A stretch of DNA of 64,000 nt from Antedon bifida (taxonomy: Eukaryota; Echinodermata; Crinoidea; Comatulida; Antedonidae), in NCBI GenBank assembly GCA_963402885.1, contig OY727102.1, positions 9,238,001 through 9,302,000 of the forward strand, read 5' to 3'. The notes under the pieces were generated by a model, which was not told where the DNA came from, made no database searches, and saw nothing but the letters and a program-made list of their open reading frames with translations. Made by a program: the position numbers and the translations under genes. Positions 47,201 to 64,000 of this stretch are shown here, one piece after another (within the stretch, counting starts at the first letter, position 1; each line of letters starts with the position of its first letter).

Positions 47201-48812
47201 AGCCCAGAACAAAAGTTTTATATGCATTTTCAAATAGACTATTGTTTGTTATCCGAGTACAACTGATGTTGTTTATGTAAACAAATTAATCTGAATTTTT
47301 TTATTGGGATACCTACTTTCAGAGAGACAATATATCTTTCAGAGAAAAATCAGTTTAAGCTAGTAAATCATTTATGAGCTCCTTTTGTGTAAAATAATAA
47401 AACAGTCTTCTCTTGAAAATTAGAATACTATCTGTCAGACGTCTTCGAACTTATATAAAGAATCTTCGGGGTAGGATTAAATTTTCTAAAACACAAAATT
47501 GTCCCGCATATCATACGATATGGATGCCAATAGACAATTCAAAGATAATTAAACAAAATAAAAATAAAACCAGATAACTAGGAGATCATTACGTGTTAGC
47601 AGATATACAATATGCACATCCATCATGATGGTATACTGGATGGAAATAATTAGAAAAATATATTCTTCCACTTGCATTTAAAAAAAAAAGGCAATAACTA
47701 ACATACCGCATCAGGTTTCGTATTATAATCTTATATTCATTGAGGTACAGTTAAAATTGACAAGTTTGATAAAATTATGACATGTGAGGGCGCACTTTAT
47801 TATATGTAAGGCCTTTTGTATTTGAATATTATTAAATATTTTAGTTTATACTTGGGTTTTCTTTATATTTTAGATATTTTATTATATAATTTATTGTAAA
47901 CTATTCCTCAATTATTGTATAAACTGTTAATTTTGTAGGTTTTATTTGTTAATGTAATTTTCAACGGACGCTAACAGCGTCTCATAATTTCAGTCACGCT
48001 TCGTTGCATTCGCTGTACACAATAATACGACACGGCGGTTATAAATTGGGTATAAAAGTCTATTTTTCTCGTAAAAAGTTTTGCAAGACGCAACATCAAG
48101 AAATGTTATTACCAATATACCTATGGATGACATTTTTTAGGGTACGTTCTTATACCATGGTGAGGCTGATTTTTTACCAGACTAGATGGTATACAAATAT
48201 TTGAATGGGGAGAATATAGAACTTTTATCATGCAAGAGAACTAAATTTGAATTCTCAATGAATGCAATAAATAAACTGCTGTTTATATGTAATTTATTTA
48301 TGTTCTTCGTGTTTAGTGGGAAGAAAAAGTTGAAAAAGGACAAGAGGAATTTGAGAAAATATCAAAAGCTATCAGAAAAGAAGTTAGCAGGTTTGAAGTA
48401 AGTAAAATACATTTATCAATATTATTTATGTAAACTTTTTTTTGCTAAAGCTTCTTTTTCTTAATATGTAGTATATAATAATAAAACTCTGATAAATTAC
48501 TGTTTGATACTTGTACTGAATTAAGGTTGTAAACTGGAGTCACAAGACAATGTATGAATAACTTACTATTTTCAAAATTTATCATTTCTTTAGCATAACC
48601 GTGTACGTGATTTCCGTGAAGTTGTAATTAAGTATCTGGAAGCTCTAATGGATCATCAACAACAGGTAATTGTTATTTCCCTCCAATTAAAAGACTTACT
48701 GATTAAAGATCCATCCAATTAACTACCATAATAAAAAATGTATCAAATTTGTATTTCACAGCTCATTAAAGAATGGGAGAACTTTTTGCCAGAAGCCAAA
48801 GCGATTGCATAA
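32209..48812 (+). CDS. SNX2: Sorting nexin 1/2, 14 coding exons
   Basis: SNX1/SNX2 are the PX-BAR membrane-binding subunits of the retromer sorting-nexin dimer on endosomes, acting in retrieval to the Golgi. Exons: 32209-32316, 38257-38317, 38735-38931, 39727-39811, 40232-40278, 41360-41501, 41910-42070, 42355-42468, 42752-42845, 44500-44705, 45004-45147, 48317-48397, 48594-48665, 48762-48812. All phases close to 520 aa (human SNX2 519). Order: acidic N-terminus (1-138); PX domain (about 140-267) with the phosphoinositide-binding RRFSDF (181-186) and VPPAPEKS (204-211); linker [16 protein letters not shown] domain (about 300-520) with [26 protein letters not shown] and C-terminal LPEAKAIA. 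It resembles SNX2 slightly more than SNX1; invertebrates usually have one co-orthologue. Intron 9 starts with a donor-bearing minisatellite. Introns 1, 3, 5 and 11 hold transposons. Confidence 0.93.
32580..34475. other. SNX intron 1, left part
   Basis: AT-rich intron sequence. At 32898-32914 it carries GTATATTCAGAGCGTCA, the terminal word of the 10 kb element at 5045-15098. A (TA)n stretch lies at about 33640-33672. The open frames at 33484-33903 overlap on both strands and resemble no family. Confidence 0.45.
34480..37345 (-). pseudogene. CR1/Jockey-like LINE, broken, antisense in SNX intron 1
   Basis: Read on the minus strand from right to left: an endonuclease part ([22 protein letters not shown], and [11 protein letters not shown] with the catalytic SDH) at about 37345-36910; a linker ([15 protein letters not shown]) at 36785-36423; then reverse transcriptase with [42 protein letters not shown] and LFADDTNIF (FADD at the active site). 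The frame continues to [17 protein letters not shown] near 34890. An in-frame stop lies at 35567-35569 between the PQG and FADD motifs. Frameshifts occur near 36010 and further upstream. The 5' end is cut off near 37345. It is inactive. Confidence 0.85.
37635..37775 (+). repeat. Dispersed repeat with 'TGATGAAGGGCT..GAAAGCT' (copy 1)
   Basis: TTCACTTGCACTGATGAAAC, TGATGAAGGGCTGTTGTTGG, CCGAAAGCTCTGC, TGGCTGTTTTACTTTATCGT and CAGTAATTTGCCTTTGGA are shared with copies at 56495-56680 (minus) and 58975-59165 (plus). Such sequences stand at retroelement ends in many animals. The family is not identified. Confidence 0.65.
38940..39345 (+). pseudogene. L2/CR1-like retrotransposon 3' remnant in SNX intron 3
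   Basis: Translation gives the C-terminal reverse-transcriptase extension typical of these elements: [75 protein letters not shown]. The body upstream is missing, so it is a 5'-truncated insertion. It ends in a simple tandem tail. Confidence 0.8.
39405..39615. repeat. 'TATCTTGTACAG' tandem tail
   Basis: About 15 units alternate between a 12 bp form (TATCTTGTACAG) and a form extended by CCTGTATCTTG. The array follows the retrotransposon remnant directly, as 3' microsatellite-like tails do in CR1/L2 elements. The long frames on both strands here are repeat artefacts. Confidence 0.8.
40340..41165. mobile_element. Element with 'GGACTAGTGAAACATCCAAC' ends in SNX intron 5
   Basis: The left end is GGCTCGATATTTCACTAGTC (about 40340-40359). 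The right block contains GGACTAGTGAAACATCCAAC, GGACTAGTGTAACATCCAAC and GGGCTAGTGAAACTCACATT, then AAAATTTCAAAAAATCGAGC and CCT ending near 41162. GGCTCGAT and ATCGAGCC form the outer inverted termini. It is non-coding, with repeated short words near the ends. Confidence 0.6.
42190..42302 (+). repeat. Dispersed SINE-like block in SNX intron 7
   Basis: GTATTTGCCTTTCTCCACTT, AGGTGTAAATGGGTACTGGT and TTGCGCTGATTATTAACTGC also occur at 53918-54045 (GTTTGCCTCTCTCCACCCAG, GTGTATAAATGGGAACCTGG, TTGCGCTGATTACTAGCTGC). It may be the conserved central part of a SINE family shared by many marine invertebrates. I am not certain of the name. Confidence 0.5.
42527..42650 (+). repeat. Dispersed repeat, copy in SNX intron 8
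   Basis: TCGTGTGAACTTTAAAAAAA, CCCAGTGCATCTTCCAGAAG and AGTAGGGAGTTACCC correspond to 62865-62960 in PRRC1 intron 4 (TTGTGTGAACTTAAAAGAAC, CCAGTCCATCTTTTGAAAAG, TATAGGGTTCTGG). Confidence 0.5.
42846..43785 (+). repeat. ~22 bp minisatellite with splice-donor words, SNX intron 9
   Basis: The unit GTATGTAGCTAGAGAATTGT (plus AG) is repeated roughly 30-35 times, with a variant GTATGTTGCTAGAG. The array begins at the first base of the intron: the true exon 9 donor AAAAG|GTATGTTGCTG is itself the first unit, and every unit ends TAG|GTATGT, a good 5' splice-site match. It is broken by a short AT-rich piece at about 42958-42972 and by ~175 bp of other sequence at about 43347-43520. Confidence 0.9.
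43786..44499. other. Remainder of SNX intron 9
   Basis: This part has no strong repeat structure. The words GACTAGCCACTC and GGGCTAGTGTTTCATA at about 44362-44400 resemble the element end described at 40340-41165. Confidence 0.4.
45280..45745. repeat. Tandem ~130-145 bp repeat in SNX intron 11
   Basis: Three to four diverged units share CAACTTTATCCTGTAAATTG, CCCCAGACAGTAGCC, AAGAGCCACACAGCTAATT and TTTTGCATTGTAACTGTCAC. The motif CAACT(C/T)TATCCTGTA recurs near 45427, 45556 and 45701. Confidence 0.65.
46440..47960. mobile_element. ~1.5 kb foldback element in SNX intron 11
   Basis: The outer arms 46440-46700 (GTTTACAATAAATTGTATAA, AAAGTGCACCCTCACT, GTTAGTTATTGCCTTTTTTT) are inverted at 47680-47915. 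Inner segments are also mirrored: ATGATCTCCTAGTTATCTGG (about 46851-46870) against CCAGATAACTAGGAGATCAT (about 47569-47588), and TATCATGATGGAT against ATCCATCATGATGG. It is non-coding. Confidence 0.65.
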
Positions 48813-50250
48813 ATTGATGTTACACCCTCTGTTGAAAGTGTGTATTGTACATCTGGTGATGTTACACCCCCTGTTGGAATTAATATTTTGTGTGTATTGC
48901 CAATGTAGCGCCATTTAAAGCATAATCATGGATTCCCAATTTATTTTAATTATTTTGTATTATTGGAAGAATGCTTTTTTATATAGGATATAAAACTATA
49001 TTAATAATTGTAATATCAGAATGTTTATTTTATGTATATGGTTTATTTAGGCCAATTGTATAATACAATTTATTGTACTAAAAAGCAATTGAAATAGTAC
49101 TTATTTAGCAACTATTATGTAACATGTTTTATACACTATTATATTCACATAATTGGATCAATAGAACTCACTGTGCTTATTTTATATATATCAAAAATGA
49201 GTTATATAATGTTATGAATAATTATTGATTCATTCCATTTTTTTGTTATTTTCTGTATAAATCATTTGATGATATTGTACTTCGAAATGTGCGCCTTCCA
49301 AACTCTACATAAATACTGTACCAAAATGAATTAGTAAAGAAGATAATGATAATATACACCAATAATTTACAAATTGTCAATAAACAAACTTTTTTGTTGA
49401 GAGCAGTTTTAATATCCTCTTTAATATTCATTGTTACATTACCAGAGGAAAAGAGAATGTCCTTCATTGTGGTAATTGCCAGCCAGAATCTTGTAATGTA
49501 TTACTAATAAAAACAAGTGTAAGAAAAAAAAAAAGCAATTCATGTTATGCAAGATATATTTTGCACATAATATTATGAGAATGGTTGTTTTCTTGAGCTG
49601 ATATGGCCTCTTAACAAAAACAAATTTCAACTGTTTATCTTTTATGTTTTGTTTGTGCATAGTAAGTAGCTTTATAGCTCGTAATTTGTTTTATGTAAAA
49701 CTCCATTTTGTTTGATTTAACAACAAAGGATTTTGAAATTATAAAAGGTCTTTGACTTCATGGCATAAACAAATATATGTGTATTGCATCGAGGGACATA
49801 TAGGCCTCAATGTTAAGCAAATTTATAGTATTTTTGATTGCATAAGTGTAGTAACATATAATATATCTGTTATTGTCACAAGGAAAATTAAAGTAAAAGT
49901 ATTTCTCATCAAACTAATTGTGAATTACTGTACCTTCTTTTTTTTACACTATTTACAAAATTGCATAAAATACTACAAACAAAATCCTTTTACAATACAT
50001 TGATTATATTGATATAACTAAAAATAAATTGCTCACTAGAGTAAAACTTTATTTTATTGCAAGTAACTTTAGTATGCCTATAATGATGAATATTCATTTG
50101 ATACGCAACACCTGGTTTAAAAGATGCAGGTGCATTTGCATGAATAAAGATTTAACTAATTGATTTGATATTTATAAATTACCGCATAATCATATTGTTT
50201 TAGTATTTTTAACCGTTATGATAATGAAACGTAATTCAGAATCCCTTGAG
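48813..50250. other. SNX 3' region and intergenic space
   Basis: AT-rich 3' UTR and intergenic sequence. Candidate poly(A) signals AATAAA occur near 49379 and 49505. No gene is recognised. Confidence 0.45.
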
Positions 50251-50463
50251 ATTTGAAGCGTGTAATTAATATCAAAGTAGCCGACTCTTTTTTTACTTTT
50301 TTGACATTTATGTTGTATGTCAAAGTTCGTACACAACAACGTGGCAGCCCAGATGACGTCATTCGTAAACTGGTACGGTCCGTAAGAAAATCTCAGTTTG
50401 CAAACTTTCAATCAAACGTTTGGAGGGGAGAGAGAGATACCGTTGAAAGGCATTAAAAGTAAG
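50251..50463 (+). promoter_or_regulatory. Candidate PRRC1 promoter / untranslated first exon
   Basis: PRRC1's first coding exon starts at a clear acceptor (53218) twelve bases before its ATG, so an upstream untranslated exon is expected. This segment is GC-richer than its surroundings, carries a CRE-type palindrome TGACGTCA at 50354-50361, and ends in a donor-like AAG|GTAAAT (50461-50468). Linking the two is inference; only transcript data would settle it. Confidence 0.35.
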
Positions 50464-50886
50464 GTAAATACGCCGTAGATTTGGTTGTTTTTGCTTAGAT
50501 TGATCTAAAATGTAATTTAACGAATAAAATTGCTAAAATCATAAACCCGTCTTGTCTATAGGCCTAGTATAGTAGGCGGGCCTAGCTAATAAGGCTAGCT
50601 AGGCTAGGCCTACTAATGCATGTGCACGTCACTTATATAAGCATGCTGCTGTCCCCCACCACACACACACAGCTGGGTCAATCCGGGCCAGGATTGGCCA
50701 ATCTTCATGTGTGCTGATTGTATAGCTAGGCATATTAATATGGTTTGCAGTGTACCTGCATTTATTAACTGCTCGACTCACATTTTATTTTATTAATTAA
50801 ATTAATATTAGCAAAATTTTTTAGTTCATTATTTATAATATCCAAATTTGTATAAAATTGAATACATTACTAGCCTAGTATATTAC

Positions 50887-53174
50887 CATGGAGTAAAGAA
50901 TAAGAGGAGACACAACACGGCCTAGCTATCCAGTTAATCCAATTAGTATCACGCTGTGCGGTAGTGCTTAAGCATAGGGTAATAATAAACTTCCCATAAC
51001 GATCCTTTGAAGAACATCCTGTTTACCCGTGCAGCTCGCTGCAGAGTCGGCTCTGATTACGTAACACCCTAATTAAGGAAGAAGCCAGGCATGACATCGG
51101 TGACAAGAAAAGTAAACAGAGGCTGCGCAGTAGTTTCTAATACATCATAGTGAAGCATGACCGTTGTGCAGTTGTTCATTGTTCTTTGAGCTTTTTTCTC
51201 GAAAAAACCGTTTAAAAATCGAGTAAATTTTCACGGAGATATCGCAGTTTTTATACCAGCTAACAAATTAATCATATTTTTTATCAAGCCATAGACGTAT
51301 CATTTGGTAAATCGAAATTTTACCGTTTAAGCAACTTTTTAATTTACGAACCCTAGTGCATTTTGTAGCATATTAAAGACTCCAACTTATTTTAAAATCA
51401 TATTTTAGTGCGCGCAAATGCGCGCATGAAAAAAATTATATAATTTGTTCTCATGAATATTCAAAAATATACGTATATTAGAATTCCAACGACACAATTT
51501 CTTATTTTTATTACTGTATATGACATTTAATTTATGTTTCAGTCTATATTATGACCGTTTAGCAAAACTAAAATTCTTCTACTTTAGTCTGATATTGTAT
51601 AATTAAATTATTTATGATATTAATATCATAAAATATATGATTTTTACGATCACATACTTAGAGTTGAAATTGTAGAACTAAATTATATATCGTTTAACGA
51701 TTTGTGGCTACACATAGGCCTACTACATAAATTAGTAGGCCTCAGTTCGTAATATATTATTATTTAATAAATAGCCTAAATAAGGATAATATTTAATCCC
51801 ATAATGATGGACATATTTATTGCATACCGTAACCGGTAGGCCTAATAGGTTCAGGCATAGGCGCGCCTATAGTAATAATAAACAATATCAATAATAATAG
51901 CAATAGGTTTTTTTTATGTAGGTCTATATTAATATATTAATAATTGTAATAACGTTAGAAATAGTAGTAATATTTTATTAAAGAAGAAATTAATCAATTA
52001 GTTTTCGGATAGTCGTTATTATAAAATATGGTATAAAATGGTACTACAAGAATATTCGTTTAGTATCAACCCGTAACAACAACTACAAATTATATGTGTT
52101 GGTTAAAAATTATTACAAATATAGTCTATGCTTATTTGTAATTATAAGCCATTGTTTAAAAGGATTATGTGCAGTTCGGTACATAGGCCTAGCGGTTAAT
52201 CGTAAAATTAAAAAATCGGACATACGAACAATAGATCGCCAACATTATTCGTACCCGTTTGCTGTATTGCGTACGTCGATACACAGTACACGACTGAGGC
52301 GGCTGTAAACTTCGCCTGGAAAGTAACTAGTACAGTACACATTCTGGTCCCTGGATGAAACATGATATCACACGTAAACCGCAATGGAGCAGGCCCAATG
52401 TTAAACAATTCGTACAAAGGGGAACCGCCAGACAAGTGCGTACCTATTCATTGTTTATTAGATCGCTGGCAATATGCATGCATATAAAGTGCAATAGCCC
52501 TCCGCTCCGACGTACTAAAAAAATGGAACGTCGCGGTTTTTCTAGGCGCTGAAGTTATACGAAGTGAACGCGAATGATTTTTACTGTATATCATATTCCC
52601 GGACGAAAAGTACTCGCGTTTCCCAGACAGGGGAGTGGGGGGAGATAGGCTCTCCGACGAGGGGATACAGCCCCCGTAGCCCCCACGCTGGCACCACCAC
52701 TGGTCCTTATTAAACCCATTAATCCATCATGATTCATGATAAGTTGTCTGGAGAAATTACCAACATTTAGTACACAGTAAACCATATACATATAATTCCT
52801 TTATTGGTGCCGTATAAAACTCGTATTATTAATTTATTAATAAAAGATATCCAGTAGAATAGCGCTGCTTTTTATAAAAATTAATAAACAAGGTCGGAAT
52901 ACAAGTTCAGTAGGTCTACAAACAGTATAGTACACCTTTTACGCTTGAACGCACATCGCCTAGGAAGAGTATTGTGACGTCCTAATACGCATGTGTACTT
53001 ACACCAAAATTGACCGCGGGCAGTAAACATTGTAATCTTTGCTAATTGGGTTACGTAACGGCAGTGTTTAGCACCTATTAAATACTCATTACAAGCATAG
53101 CCTTAAGGAAGCGGTAAATACGGTGAACTGATTGAACTATTCAAGTTGTGTCTCCTCTTATTCTTTACTCCATG
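50887..53174. mobile_element. 2.3 kb TIR element with 7 bp target duplication
   Basis: The left end CATGGAGTAAAGAATAAGAG (50887-50906, continuing GAGACACAAC) is exactly inverted at the right end, GTTGTGTCTCCTCTTATTCT continuing to CCATG at 53174: about 30 bp perfect inverted repeats. The flanks repeat ATATTAC directly (50880-50886 and 53175-53181). No transposase-like frame is present, so it is non-autonomous. It lies just before the PRRC1 first coding exon, in the presumed first intron. Confidence 0.88.
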
Positions 53175-53230
53175 ATATTACCCGTTATATGCTTTTTACA
53201 TAAAACTTTTTTTTGTAGGTAAAAGAAAAC

Positions 53231-64000
<10,770 letters not shown>

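Noticed and set aside
48004-48401. Frames before SNX exon 12 as an alternative exon or separate gene
   Set aside because: The upstream part has no donor or homology. Only 48317-48397 fits the sorting-nexin reading frame and splice phases.
52096-52552. Short frames inside the 50887-53174 element as transposase
   Set aside because: They are all under 75 residues, overlap on both strands and lack any recognisable catalytic motif.

Overview
The window is animal nuclear DNA: AT-rich, with spliced genes, GT-AG introns, long repeat-filled introns and no operon structure. Abundant TAGGCCTA-type words, tRNA-headed repeats, CR1/L2-like retrotransposon fragments and very many inverted-repeat elements suggest a marine invertebrate deuterostome, most likely an echinoderm. 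The genus is not decided by the sequence; this is my inference.

Four protein genes can be modelled, all on the + strand and all in the right two thirds. (1) HYKK, hydroxylysine kinase, four coding exons, 17525-20825, 380 aa. (2) A DIS3L2-type 3'-5' exoribonuclease in one uninterrupted exon, 28305-30854. (3) A sorting nexin of the SNX1/SNX2 type, 14 coding exons, 32209-48812, with all splice phases closing to 520 aa. (4) PRRC1, six coding exons seen from 53231, leaving the window before the last ~30 residues. They do not form one pathway: HYKK is amino-acid catabolism, DIS3L2 cytoplasmic RNA decay, SNX1/2 retromer endosomal sorting, PRRC1 early secretory-pathway trafficking.

The first 17 kb contain no convincing host gene. 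They are a stack of inverted-repeat (foldback) elements: a 953 bp palindrome with an 8 bp target duplication (1575-2527), a pair of arms at 3190-4495, and a structure of about 10 kb (5045-15098) whose arms carry a captured retrotransposon fragment. A tRNA-headed SINE sits in the middle of that structure, and its right arm is split by a 2.4 kb tandem block holding four tRNA-Val(AAC)-like sequences. Smaller palindromes follow at 15381-15872 and 16740-17172.

The introns and intergenic spaces of the gene-bearing part hold further foldback elements, retrotransposon remnants and tandem repeats. The most striking tandem repeat is a ~22 bp minisatellite that starts at the SNX exon 9 splice donor, each unit repeating a donor-like GTATGT. 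Another notable feature is a set of unrelated element families whose ends are all built from one short word repeated in degenerate form.
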